A DNA stretch of 64,000 bases, from assembly GCF_900103955.1 (NCBI RefSeq), contig NZ_FNIL01000009.1, positions 62,001-126,000 on the forward strand, in the 5' to 3' direction. Below the pieces are notes generated by a model. The model did no database searches, was not told the origin of the DNA, and saw only the letters and a list, made by a program, of their open reading frames with translations. The translations under genes were made by a program, and so were the position numbers. This DNA comes from Alkalicoccus daliensis. GTDB lineage: Bacteria; Bacillota; Bacilli; Bacillales; Salisediminibacteriaceae. Of the stretch, positions 44,161 to 53,626 are shown piece by piece; positions within the stretch are counted from its first letter, which is position 1; each line of letters begins with the position of its first letter.

Positions 44161-45656
44161 TGCGTGCGCTCCCTATGATGATTCAAGGGACACAGTCAGA
44201 TGCCGGAAAAAGTACGATTGCGGCTGCGCTGTGCCGGATATTTTCAGAAGATGGCTGGAAGACAACGCCGTTTAAATCACAGAACATGGCAAATAACTCT
44301 TATATCACGCGGGATGGGAAAGAAATTGGACGTGCGCAGGGCGTACAGGCAGAGGCAGCGGGAATAGATGCAGATACAGATATGAATCCTATTCTGATCA
44401 AGCCTTCCGGAGAGGCACGTGCGCAGATTGTGGTGCACGGAAAGCCGCTTCGCACGATGGAGGCAGGAGAATACAGGCAGGATTATTATGAAACAGGACT
44501 GCAGGTGATTGAAGCTGCCTACCGCCGTCTGGAAAGTACATATGAACGGATTGTGATTGAAGGGGCGGGAAGTCCTGCGGAAATCAATTTAAATGACCGG
44601 GAACTTGTAAATATGAAGGTGGCGGAAATCGCCGATGCTCCGGTAATACTGACGGCGGACATTGACCGTGGCGGTGTGTTTGCCAATATCGTAGGGACAC
44701 TGCAGCTGCTGAATGAAAAAGAGCGCACCCGGATTGTGGGAATCATCATCAATAAATTCCGCGGTGATATTTCTCTCCTGCAGCCTGGGCTGGACTGGCT
44801 GGAGGAATACACAGGAAAGCCCGTACTTGGGGTGCTGCCTTTTATCGAGGATCTCGCAATTGAAGAAGAGGATTCCCTGGGGATTGATCGTGTACGCCAG
44901 AAAAAAAGCGGCGCAGTCATTGAGATTGCGGTAATCGCTTATCCAAGAGTTTCAAATTATACAGATATAGATCCGTTTTTATACGAACCCGATTGTAACG
45001 TAAGGTTTGTCAAAGAGAGAAAAGAATTAGGAAAACCTGACATTATTATCCTTCCAGGCAGTAAATCGACCATCAGCGACTTAATGTATTTAAAGAAAAA
45101 AGGATTCGATACAGCGCTTCGTGAAGCAGCGGACGCCAGTTTTATTTTTGGAGTGTGCGGGGGATATCAGATGCTGGGAAAAAAAGTGACGGATCCCGGG
45201 CAGGTGGAGTCTTCCGTAAAAGAAATAGAAGGATTAGGGTTCTTTCCAACAATGCAGACAGAAGTAGAAAAAGAAAAAAACACTATCCGCACCTCTGGCT
45301 GGTTACAGTGGCAGGGACGTATGCAGGAAGTTTCCGGTTATGAAATACATATGGGGACGACAAAGCATGCAGAGGCCAGCTGGATGAAAAAAGAGAATGG
45401 AGAAGCAGAAGGTGCATTGAATCAGAAGGCAGCAGGCACATATATGCATGATGTGTTTCATAATGATAAGTTCCGGCACGCGCTGTTAAATGAGCTGCGC
45501 GATATAAAAGGGGTTCCTCCGATTGAAAGGCCCTTTTTTCATGAATTGAGAGAAGCTTCTTTTTCAAAGCTTGCAGATAATTTCCGGGAGCATATTGATA
45601 TGGAGGCACTGGAAGCTTCCATAACGAATTTCAGACAAAAAGGAGTTGATCTATAA
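44160..45656 (+). CDS. cobQ: adenosylcobyric acid synthase
   Basis: A 498-residue amidotransferase using glutamine and ATP for four amidations of adenosylcobyrinic a,c-diamide. N-terminal dethiobiotin-synthetase-like P-loop: IQGTQSDAGKST at 8-19. C-terminal class I glutaminase-like domain with the nucleophile Cys in GVCGGYQMLG near 332 and His in GTYMHDVFHN near 428. It overlaps cobO and cobT by one base each. Its substrate needs the corrin-ring pathway, absent here, so it may serve imported incomplete corrinoids. Confidence 0.95.
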   Translation: MRALPMMIQGTQSDAGKSTIAAALCRIFSEDGWKTTPFKSQNMANNSYITRDGKEIGRAQGVQAEAAGIDADTDMNPILIKPSGEARAQIVVHGKPLRTMEAGEYRQDYYETGLQVIEAAYRRLESTYERIVIEGAGSPAEINLNDRELVNMKVAEIADAPVILTADIDRGGVFANIVGTLQLLNEKERTRIVGIIINKFRGDISLLQPGLDWLEEYTGKPVLGVLPFIEDLAIEEEDSLGIDRVRQKKSGAVIEIAVIAYPRVSNYTDIDPFLYEPDCNVRFVKERKELGKPDIIILPGSKSTISDLMYLKKKGFDTALREAADASFIFGVCGGYQMLGKKVTDPGQVESSVKEIEGLGFFPTMQTEVEKEKNTIRTSGWLQWQGRMQEVSGYEIHMGTTKHAEASWMKKENGEAEGALNQKAAGTYMHDVFHNDKFRHALLNELRDIKGVPPIERPFFHELREASFSKLADNFREHIDMEALEASITNFRQKGVDL

Positions 45657-46681
45657 TGTGGCAGGAGACAGTTAACCAGATTACTTCAAAAAATGAGCAG
45701 GCGGAAAAAGAGATGGGACAATATTTAAATACACTCACGAAACCCCTGGGCAGTTTAGGGAGGCTGGAAAAATTAGCAGTCCAGTTAGCCGGTATCCAAA
45801 GTGATATTGATGTTTCATCACCAGCAGTGCTTGTGTTTGCCGGAGATCATAAAGTGACAGATGAAGGGGTTTCCTTATACGGTTCGGAAGTAACGCAGTT
45901 AATGGTACATAATTTCGTGAAAGAAGGAGCCGCAATTAATGTACTTGCCCGGCAGATCGGCGCTTCGGTTACAGTGGTCGATGTTGGAGTGGACAGTGAA
46001 GCGCTCGAAGGTGCAGTTGCCAGGAAAATAAAACGGGGCAGCGGGAATATTGCGATAGAAAGTGCCATGACGCTAGCCGCAGCGGAAGAAGCAATAGCAA
46101 CTGGAATTGAAATGGCGCAGGAAGCAGTCAGCAAAGGTGCAAAAATTATTATCCCGGGAGAAATGGGGATTGGAAACACTACACCGAGCAGCGCGCTCCT
46201 TGCAAAGTGGACAGGAGAGCTTCCGGAAGCAGTGACAGGCAGCGGCACAGGAGTGGAAGGAGAACAGCTCCTGCTGAAAGCGGAGGTAATAAGAAAGGCA
46301 GTAAATCGTTCCGAAGCAGTGAGTCCCCTGGAAGTGCTTGCCGACATCGGGGGACTGGAAATTGCCGCATTGACCGGCGCAATGCTCGGAGCTGCGGAAA
46401 AGAAAACACCCGTACTCATTGACGGGTTTATCGCAACAGTAGCGGCGCTGGGAGCTGTGAAACTAGCACCTGCTGCAGGAGATTATTTTATTTTTGGCCA
46501 CCGTTCTGCGGAAGCAGGACATGAAATTGCGCTGCGGGCGTTAAAAGCAGATCCGCTGCTCGATCTTCAGATGCGTCTCGGCGAAGGAACCGGTGCGGCG
46601 GCAGCTTATCCGCTGGTCGCAATGGCGGCCGGTATCGTAAAAGAAATGGCTACCTTTGCAGATTTGGGGATGGACGTGTAA
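45656..46681 (+). CDS. cobT: nicotinate-nucleotide-dimethylbenzimidazole phosphoribosyltransferase
   Basis: A 341-residue CobT. Near the N-terminus LTKPLGSLGRLEKLAVQLAGIQ (region 26-47), then VFAGDHKVTDEGVSLYG near 62-78, EMGIGNTTPSSALLA near 172-186 and the catalytic-base Glu in the C-terminal MRLGEGTGAA near 312-320. It makes alpha-ribazole phosphate, the lower ligand activated for CobS. Last gene of the block, closed by a terminator at 46718-46746. Confidence 0.96.
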   Translation: MWQETVNQITSKNEQAEKEMGQYLNTLTKPLGSLGRLEKLAVQLAGIQSDIDVSSPAVLVFAGDHKVTDEGVSLYGSEVTQLMVHNFVKEGAAINVLARQIGASVTVVDVGVDSEALEGAVARKIKRGSGNIAIESAMTLAAAEEAIATGIEMAQEAVSKGAKIIIPGEMGIGNTTPSSALLAKWTGELPEAVTGSGTGVEGEQLLLKAEVIRKAVNRSEAVSPLEVLADIGGLEIAALTGAMLGAAEKKTPVLIDGFIATVAALGAVKLAPAAGDYFIFGHRSAEAGHEIALRALKADPLLDLQMRLGEGTGAAAAYPLVAMAAGIVKEMATFADLGMDV

Positions 46682-46717
46682 TAACAGCTGTTTCAGGACC
46701 GGCAGTTAGCAGCATGT

Positions 46718-46746
46718 AAGGCATGGCTCATACAGCATGCCTTTTT
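46718..46746 (+). terminator. intrinsic terminator after cobT
   Basis: AAGGCATG pairs with CATGCCTT around ten bases, then a T run. Confidence 0.85.
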
Positions 46747-46753
46747 CTTATAT

Positions 46754-47893
<1,140 letters not shown>

Positions 47894-48346
47894 TTAATAG
47901 TTTCTTTTATTTCCTTTTTTGACGTACTCCCAGTCTTTTTCAATATTTTTCCGCACCCGTTCCATCAGTTTAAACAGCGTGTCTTTCTCCTCCTCAGTGA
48001 AGCCCTGTAACGCAGTTTCGTTCGAATAAAGATTTTCTCGCTTGATCACAGGATAAACGGATTTTCCTTTTTCTGAAGGGAAAAGTTTCTTGATTTTTTT
48101 ATTGTCCGGAGCATCTCTTTTTTCGATGAATCCGTTCATCTCCAGCTTTTTCACAGCCCGGGCGGCAGTAGTGCGGTCGACTTTAATCATTTCTGCTAAC
48201 TTTTCCTGAATAATTCCCGGATTTTCGCAAATGCGGACGAGGTATAAGTACTGTCCTTTTGTGAGCTCATACTCCTTGAATTCGATATTGCTGATAGAAT
48301 CCAATGCCCGGGCAGCCATCCCAAGTTCACGAAGAATTTCTTTCAT
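47894..48346 (-). CDS. MarR-family transcriptional regulator
   Basis: A 150-residue MarR protein. The winged helix-turn-helix spans about 45-105 (IQEKLAEMIKVDRTTAARAVKKLEMNGFIEK region, wing at RDAPDNKKIKKLF), with dimerisation helices at both ends. Ligand and targets are unknown; no transporter is next to it. AAGGAGGGG lies just before the ATG. A pair of direct repeats upstream (48361-48431) may be its own operators. Confidence 0.9.
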   Translation of the reverse strand: MKEILRELGMAARALDSISNIEFKEYELTKGQYLYLVRICENPGIIQEKLAEMIKVDRTTAARAVKKLEMNGFIEKRDAPDNKKIKKLFPSEKGKSVYPVIKRENLYSNETALQGFTEEEKDTLFKLMERVRKNIEKDWEYVKKGNKRNY

Positions 48347-48360
48347 ACCGCCCCTCCTTT

Positions 48361-48431
48361 TGATGTAAATACAATAAAAATCGTATGTGTATTAATATAT
48401 TTTATTTTTGTTGTAAATGCAATAAAAAACG
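48361..48431. promoter_or_regulatory. direct repeats upstream of the marR-like gene
   Basis: Two 23-bp repeats, at 48361-48383 and 48409-48431, share 20 of 23 positions around TGTAAATACAATAAAAA and TGTAAATGCAATAAAAA. Their starts are 48 bp apart, which places both on nearly the same face of the helix. They lie just upstream of the MarR start, fitting autoregulatory sites. Nothing else is seen up to the riboswitch at 48608. Confidence 0.45.
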
Positions 48432-48607
48432 GTGTGCTGATTCAAATACTCATAAAAGCCAGGAACTTCTTCTTTTTAAAATTGGAGCAGAAGCACTGAA
48501 AATAGCAGAAGAAAACACAATTCATTTCAGCTTCCTTCGGGCAAAGCTTTCTTTTAAGGTGTCAGTGTAATATAATGAAGCTAACAAAAAAACGAAACAC
48601 TCGTCAG

Positions 48608-48778
48608 CAGCTAGGTGTCGTTCATTTTATAGATGAGCGATGAAAAGGGAAGCCGGTGAAATTCCGGCACGGGCCCGCCACTGTAAACGCGGAGACGGCA
48701 CTGAAAGAACCACTGTGATTTTTCACGGGAAGGAAAGTGCCGTTGTGCGATGCGTAAGTCAGGAGACCTGCCTAACTG
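48608..48778 (+). ncRNA. cobalamin (AdoCbl) riboswitch
   Basis: The conserved core is clear: AAGGGAAGCCGGTGAAATTC, GCCCGCCACTGTAA, GGGAAGG and the B12 box AAGTCAGGAGACCTGCC. P1 is formed by CAGCTAGG at 48608 with CCTAACTG at 48771. It precedes btuF by 162 bases. Binding of the coenzyme should lower expression of the whole uptake and salvage operon. Confidence 0.96.
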
Positions 48779-48780
48779 TT

Positions 48781-48813
48781 TTTAAACACCTTCGGGAGAA
48801 AGGGTTGTTTAAA
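48781..48813 (+). promoter_or_regulatory. hairpin directly after the riboswitch
   Basis: TTTAAACA pairs with TGTTTAAA, with an inner CCTT/AAGG. No T run follows, so it may be an antiterminator or spacer helix of the expression platform. Confidence 0.5.
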
Positions 48814-48876
48814 GTGCAATTACAGGTTTAAAGAGCGAATCCAAAGTTTTCTCGCCTTCCTATGCATTTTAAATCC

Positions 48877-48909
48877 AACGTGATCCTTTACGAAGGGTGA
48901 CGTTTTTTT
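48877..48909 (+). terminator. riboswitch-controlled terminator before btuF
   Basis: AACGT and ATCCTT pair with AAGGGT and ACGTT, followed by seven T. It lies between the cobalamin aptamer and the btuF ribosome binding site, as expected for transcription termination on ligand binding. Confidence 0.8.
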
Positions 48910-48939
48910 GTGTTTACTTACTCAGGAGGGGCAGAAATC

Positions 48940-50049
48940 ATGAAAAAATATCAAGGACTTATCGTACTATCAACCGCAGTATTGCTTGCTGCATGCGGCA
49001 ACACAGCAGACAACAATGAAAATAACGCCGGCAATGCAGAAAACAATACGGAAGTAACAGAGAACAATAATGCGGAGGTAAATGAAGAAGAAACGAATGA
49101 AGCAGCAGACGAAACAAATGAAGAGATGGAAAACAATGAGGGAGACAACGAAAATAATGAGAGCAATACAGAAGAAAATGCGGGCAATGAAGAAGTGGAT
49201 GCGGGAGAGTATCCAATTACCGTCACCGATCACGCCGGAAATGAAGTAACAATTGAAGAAGAGCCGGAGTCTATCGTAACAATGCAGCCAAGTGACACAG
49301 AAATCTTGTTCGAGCTTGGTGCTGGAGACCGAATCGTAGGCGTTTCAGATTTTGCCAACTATCCGGAAGAAGCTTTGGAAATTGAACAGGTGGGCGGACA
49401 GGATATGGACGCTGAAATGATTCTTTCTCTGGAGCCGGACCTTGCGCTTGTTTCGGACTATCACCATAACAATCACGGAGAGATTCTCGATCAGTACCGG
49501 GATGCAGGAATCGAAGTGTTTGTAATTGAAAATCCAGCATCCTTCGATGGTGCATTTGAACATATTGAAATGCTTGGAGAAATCACAGGAACAGAAGAGC
49601 AGGCAGAGGAAATTGTGTCGGGAATGCAGGCGGAGCTGGATGAATTGAGAGAGCAGTCAGAAGAGATTGATGAAGAAGACCGTAAAACTGTATGGATCGA
49701 AGTAGCTCCTTCTCCGGATATTTTTACTACGGGCCAGGGAACTTTCATGCATGAAATGCTTGAAGTAATCGGCGCAGAGAATGCTGCTGCTGATCACGAA
49801 GGCTGGGTGAACCTGACAGAAGAAGAAATTGTCACACTGGAGCCTGATACAATTATTACCACGTATGGTTTCTATGTGGATGATCCGGTAGCTGAAGTAA
49901 CGGAAAGAGAAGGCTGGTCAGATGTACCGGCAGTGGAAAATGAAGATATTCATGATGTTGATAGTGATATGGTTTCCCGCTCCGGTCCAAGACTGGTGGA
50001 CGGTACGAGATTAATTGCTGAGGCTGTTTATCCGGATGTCTTCCAATAA
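48940..50049 (+). CDS. btuF: cobalamin-binding lipoprotein BtuF
   Basis: A 369-residue helical-backbone binding protein. The lipobox LLAAC places the lipidated Cys at 19. It is followed by an Asn/Glu-rich, strongly acidic linker to about residue 88, much longer than usual. The binding fold has IVTMQPSDTEILFELGAGD near 110 and LSLEPDLALVSDYHHNN near 168. It hands corrinoids to BtuC. The ATG follows AGGAGGGG. The preceding riboswitch identifies the substrate as a corrinoid and not iron-siderophore. BtuC probably starts within its last codons. Confidence 0.92.
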   Translation: MKKYQGLIVLSTAVLLAACGNTADNNENNAGNAENNTEVTENNNAEVNEEETNEAADETNEEMENNEGDNENNESNTEENAGNEEVDAGEYPITVTDHAGNEVTIEEEPESIVTMQPSDTEILFELGAGDRIVGVSDFANYPEEALEIEQVGGQDMDAEMILSLEPDLALVSDYHHNNHGEILDQYRDAGIEVFVIENPASFDGAFEHIEMLGEITGTEEQAEEIVSGMQAELDELREQSEEIDEEDRKTVWIEVAPSPDIFTTGQGTFMHEMLEVIGAENAAADHEGWVNLTEEEIVTLEPDTIITTYGFYVDDPVAEVTEREGWSDVPAVENEDIHDVDSDMVSRSGPRLVDGTRLIAEAVYPDVFQ

Positions 50050-51082
50050 AATTTGGATATATTATGTAATCAGCCTTTCGCTGTTAATCGGGACAGTGAC
50101 ATTTGGATTGTTTTATTCCAGTGTCACTGTCCCTATTAGCCATATTATTCATATTGTGCTGGAAAGAAGCTTTAATATCACCACGGCGGCAGAGGTGCCT
50201 AATAATGAATTTTCTATTATCTGGGAAATCAGGCTGCCGCGGGTACTGCTGGGCCTATGTGTAGGTGCTTCGCTTGCTCTTGCAGGCGCCGCCTTTCAGG
50301 GACTGCTGCGCAACCCGCTGGCTGATCCTTACACCATTGGTGTTTCTTCCGGTGCAGCATTAGGGGCTGTATTCGTTATTTTCTTTCAAATTACCATTGC
50401 AGGTCTTGGGGCGTTCACGCTTCCAGCGGTTTCCATCATCTGTGGATTTATTACTTTAATGATCGTCTTTGGCCTGGTGAGAATAAGCAGCCGCAGCATG
50501 GCCATTGAAACGATTATACTTGCTGGAATTATTGTCAGTGCCTTTATTGGTTCTATTATTTCTTTAATCATTTCGCTCGGAGATCAAAATGAAATGACGC
50601 AGATTATTTACTGGCTGTACGGCAGTGTAGGTATGAGGGGCTGGAGCTATGTGCAGCTGATTATTCCATTTATGTTGATCGGTGCTGTACTTCTCGTTAC
50701 ACGCTACAGAGAACTGAATGCGCTGGCACTGGGAGAGGAAGCAGCCGGTCATATCGGTGTCAATGTGCAGCGCGGCAAGGTAATTATTTTGACCGGAGCA
50801 TCCCTTCTGACTGGGGCTGCCGTTGCTGTCTCGGGTACAATTGGGTTCGTCGGCCTGGTAATACCGCACCTGGTGCGTATGGTTACAGGACCGGATCACA
50901 AGCATGTACTTCCATTATCGATGATTATCGGAGGTGCCTTCCTTATTTCTGCAGACATATTTGCCCGGACGATCATTGCACCGAAGGAACTGCCGATTGG
51001 TGTAATTACCGCGCTGATAGGAGCGCCTATTTTTGCAGTACTGCTAATACGAAATCGACTAGGAAAGGGGAAAGCGGTGTGA
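50036..51082 (+). CDS. btuC: cobalamin ABC transporter permease BtuC
   Basis: A 348-residue FecCD-type permease with about ten helices. RLPRVLLGLCVGASLALAG near 64-82 and GLLRNPLADPYTIGVSSGAALG near 87-108 are family hallmarks. GTIGFVGLVIPHLVRMVTGPDH near 262-283 is the ATPase-coupling region. The ATG at 50036 overlaps the end of btuF by 14 bases; a TTG at 50015 is an alternative. It overlaps the next gene by four bases. Confidence 0.93.
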   Translation: MSSNKIWIYYVISLSLLIGTVTFGLFYSSVTVPISHIIHIVLERSFNITTAAEVPNNEFSIIWEIRLPRVLLGLCVGASLALAGAAFQGLLRNPLADPYTIGVSSGAALGAVFVIFFQITIAGLGAFTLPAVSIICGFITLMIVFGLVRISSRSMAIETIILAGIIVSAFIGSIISLIISLGDQNEMTQIIYWLYGSVGMRGWSYVQLIIPFMLIGAVLLVTRYRELNALALGEEAAGHIGVNVQRGKVIILTGASLLTGAAVAVSGTIGFVGLVIPHLVRMVTGPDHKHVLPLSMIIGGAFLISADIFARTIIAPKELPIGVITALIGAPIFAVLLIRNRLGKGKAV

Positions 51083-52551
51083 TAGAAATCAAAGGCTTGA
51101 GCGGCGGCTATGAAAAACTGCCGGTGATCCAGCAACTGAATGTCAAGGTGAATACCGGAGAATTTTTTGGGCTGCTCGGACCGAACGGCAGTGGAAAAAC
51201 GACGCTGTTCAAGCTGATGAGCGGAGTCCTCCCGGCGAAAGAAGGAACAGTCACACTTCATGGGAAATCCCTGCTGAATATGAATTCTTTTACTCGTGCC
51301 CGACATATAGCCGTGCTTGCCCAGGAAACAAACATCTCTTTTGATTTCACGGTAGAAGAGATTGTGCAGCTTGGAAGATACGCGTTTCAAAAAGGAATTT
51401 TTAAAACGCTGTCCAAGTATGATAAACAGCTGATGGAAGAAGTAATGGAGATCACAGATGTAGTAAAGTACCGCCATAAACCATTTTTAAATTTAAGCGG
51501 CGGGGAAAAGCAGAGGGTCCTGCTTGCGAAAGCGCTGGTACAGGAACCGGAAGTACTGCTGCTTGATGAACCTACCAATCATCTGGATATTAAGCATACG
51601 TTTGAAATTCTCGATCTGCTGAAGCGCTGGCAGGAAGAGCGGCAGCTGACTATTTTTGCGATACTCCATGATTTAAATATAGCTGCATTATATTGTGACC
51701 GGGTCGGTCTTCTGCATCAGGGAGCACTGGAGGAAGTAGGTACCGTGGATGTACTTCGCAAAAGAAAAAAACTCGCCGAAATTTACGGCGTGGAAACCTG
51801 GACACAGCCACATCCAACACTTGCCCGCCCGCAGCTCCTGATGAATCCTCATAAGAAGAAAGAACAGCCGGTTTCCCTGCTGGAGGCTTATCAGCTGAAG
51901 CAGAATGAAGAGGTGATCCGGCTTTCTTTCCCCAAGCCGCTGCGTACTATTTCCAATGGAGTGGCAGGCGAAGGAATCCAATGGATTAAGCATTTTGCCA
52001 ATTTTCATGTAGACAAAAATTATGACTGTGAGACGCCGCAGCTGGATGTTGAAAGCTGGCTGCAGGCACTTGAACTTCCGGTAGAGCAATCGATCGGTAT
52101 GATGACTGCAGTAAAGGTAGAGAACGCAGTTATTAAAAAAGAAGTACTGAATGGCATTGCGATTCTCGTGGTAGTTACAGCTGGCACAGGAAACGCGGTA
52201 GATATTACGCATAGAGAAACAGAGATAAGAAATGAAAAAATAGGCACCATTAATACATTGGTATTTGCAGATGTTCATTTAACAGACGGTGGGCTTGTAA
52301 ACGCATGTATGTCGGCGACAGAAGCAAAGGTAAAGGCATTGCATGACAACGAAATTACAGATGGACTCAGCGGCACGCCTGCAACAAGTACTTCTACAGA
52401 CAGCCTGGTGATCGCGGCGACACAGCAGGGGGAACGCACTCCCTATGCTGGATCAGGTACATTTATCGGCAGAGGAATTGGATATATGGTGTATGAGGCG
52501 ACGTCAGAAGCACTGCAGATTGATAAGCGCTGGAAGGAAGCCCACTCGTGA
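51079..52551 (+). CDS. btuD: BtuD ATPase fused to CbiZ adenosylcobinamide amidohydrolase
   Basis: A 490-residue two-domain protein. Residues 1-255 are an ABC ATPase: Walker A GPNGSGKTT near 34-42, LSGGEKQRV near 138-146, Walker B LLLDEPTNHLD near 158-168. Residues 275-485 are a CbiZ domain: ISNGVAGEGIQW near 293, VVTAGTGNAVD near 366 and FADVHLTDGGLVNACMSATEAK near 395. CbiZ cleaves the aminopropanol side chain from adenosylcobinamide-type precursors to give adenosylcobyric acid. The fusion puts remodelling on the importer itself. A GTG start overlaps the btuC stop (GTGA). Confidence 0.95.
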   Translation: MIEIKGLSGGYEKLPVIQQLNVKVNTGEFFGLLGPNGSGKTTLFKLMSGVLPAKEGTVTLHGKSLLNMNSFTRARHIAVLAQETNISFDFTVEEIVQLGRYAFQKGIFKTLSKYDKQLMEEVMEITDVVKYRHKPFLNLSGGEKQRVLLAKALVQEPEVLLLDEPTNHLDIKHTFEILDLLKRWQEERQLTIFAILHDLNIAALYCDRVGLLHQGALEEVGTVDVLRKRKKLAEIYGVETWTQPHPTLARPQLLMNPHKKKEQPVSLLEAYQLKQNEEVIRLSFPKPLRTISNGVAGEGIQWIKHFANFHVDKNYDCETPQLDVESWLQALELPVEQSIGMMTAVKVENAVIKKEVLNGIAILVVVTAGTGNAVDITHRETEIRNEKIGTINTLVFADVHLTDGGLVNACMSATEAKVKALHDNEITDGLSGTPATSTSTDSLVIAATQQGERTPYAGSGTFIGRGIGYMVYEATSEALQIDKRWKEAHS

Positions 52552-53513
52552 TAGTTATTTACACGACGGGCTTTTTGCTCGTTTCCTCGTTTATTGTTGA
52601 TTGGCTGATTGGGGATCCTAAACGTCTTCCGCATCCAGTCGTCGGATTTGGAAGATTGATCACTTACTTTACGCGCAGATGGAATAAAGGATCTGCCTCG
52701 CAGAGAAAAGCCAGAGGGATTCTTCTTGTATTCACCATCGTGTTAACTGCCTGGATCATCACGTGGGGGATAATTGCTTTTCTTACCTGGATTCATCCGC
52801 TGGCAGGACTTGCAGCAAGTATCTGGCTGACTGCTTCAACGATTGCCTGCAAAGGTCTGAAAGAGGCTGCAGCAGCGGTTCTCCAACCTTTAAAAAGGGG
52901 AAATATAGTTGAAGCAAGAAGGGCGCTTTCCATGATAGTAGGGAGAGATACGGAAAAACTCGATGAATCAGAGATCGTTCGAGGCACTGTTGAGACGGTG
53001 GCAGAAAATACGGTGGATGGAGTTACTGCACCTCTCTTCTGGGCGCTGCTCGGCGGCGCACCGCTTGCCATGGCGTACCGTGCTGTAAATACACTCGACT
53101 CCATGGTAGGTTATAAAAATGCCGAATACAGTTCGTTCGGCTGGGCTTCAGCAAAATTCGATGATCTTGTAAACTGGCTTCCGGCGAGATTTACTTCCGT
53201 TACCATCTGGCTTGCTTCTTTATTTATACCTGGATCGAAAAGAAAAGAAGGAATAAAGGTTACACTCCGCGATGCAAAAAAGCACCCAAGCCCGAACAGC
53301 GGCTGGAGCGAAGCGCTTATCGCAGGGTTACTTGGAGTGAAGCTGGGAGGAGTTAACTACTATCAGGGAGAAGTATCTAATAGAGCAGAAATGGGCATCG
53401 GCAGAAGACCGCTCGTACCGGAAGATATTGAGCGCGCGATTCTTTATTTATATGGCGGTTCTCTTATCTTTGTCATTGTAACTGCAGCTTTTGCCTTCCT
53501 GGCAGGGTGGTAA
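52548..53513 (+). CDS. cbiB: adenosylcobinamide-phosphate synthase
   Basis: A 321-residue CbiB/CobD-type membrane enzyme with four to five helices (one at each end, others near 60-100 and 200). DWLIGDPKRLPHPVVGFGRLI near 18-38 is diagnostic, as is ETVAENTVDGVTAPLFWALLGG near 143-164 and SPNSGWSEA near 246. It joins (R)-1-amino-2-propanol phosphate to adenosylcobyric acid, the product of the CbiZ domain encoded just upstream. GTG start overlapping by four bases. A 113-bp gap follows. Confidence 0.95.
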   Translation: MIVIYTTGFLLVSSFIVDWLIGDPKRLPHPVVGFGRLITYFTRRWNKGSASQRKARGILLVFTIVLTAWIITWGIIAFLTWIHPLAGLAASIWLTASTIACKGLKEAAAAVLQPLKRGNIVEARRALSMIVGRDTEKLDESEIVRGTVETVAENTVDGVTAPLFWALLGGAPLAMAYRAVNTLDSMVGYKNAEYSSFGWASAKFDDLVNWLPARFTSVTIWLASLFIPGSKRKEGIKVTLRDAKKHPSPNSGWSEALIAGLLGVKLGGVNYYQGEVSNRAEMGIGRRPLVPEDIERAILYLYGGSLIFVIVTAAFAFLAGW

Positions 53514-53626
53514 ATTTCTGCCGATAAAACCCGGGACTGCAGCTGCTGTGTTCATCGCAGCCACGCATGAAGCAAAAATAACCACTCATCCTGTTTTCAT
53601 AGTTACAGAAAGGAGAGAAAGAGAGA

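Noticed and set aside
45847-46419. 190-codon leftward open frame, Ser/Pro/Ala-rich
   Set aside because: It lies entirely antisense to cobT, has biased composition from the reverse of GC-rich codons and no ribosome binding site.
48385-48831. Open frames of 61 and 63 codons
   Set aside because: The second covers the cobalamin riboswitch aptamer; the first lies in the regulatory region before it. No ribosome binding sites.
51688-52278. 196-codon leftward open frame
   Set aside because: Antisense shadow of the BtuD-CbiZ gene; Cys/Ile-rich with no recognisable domain or start signal.
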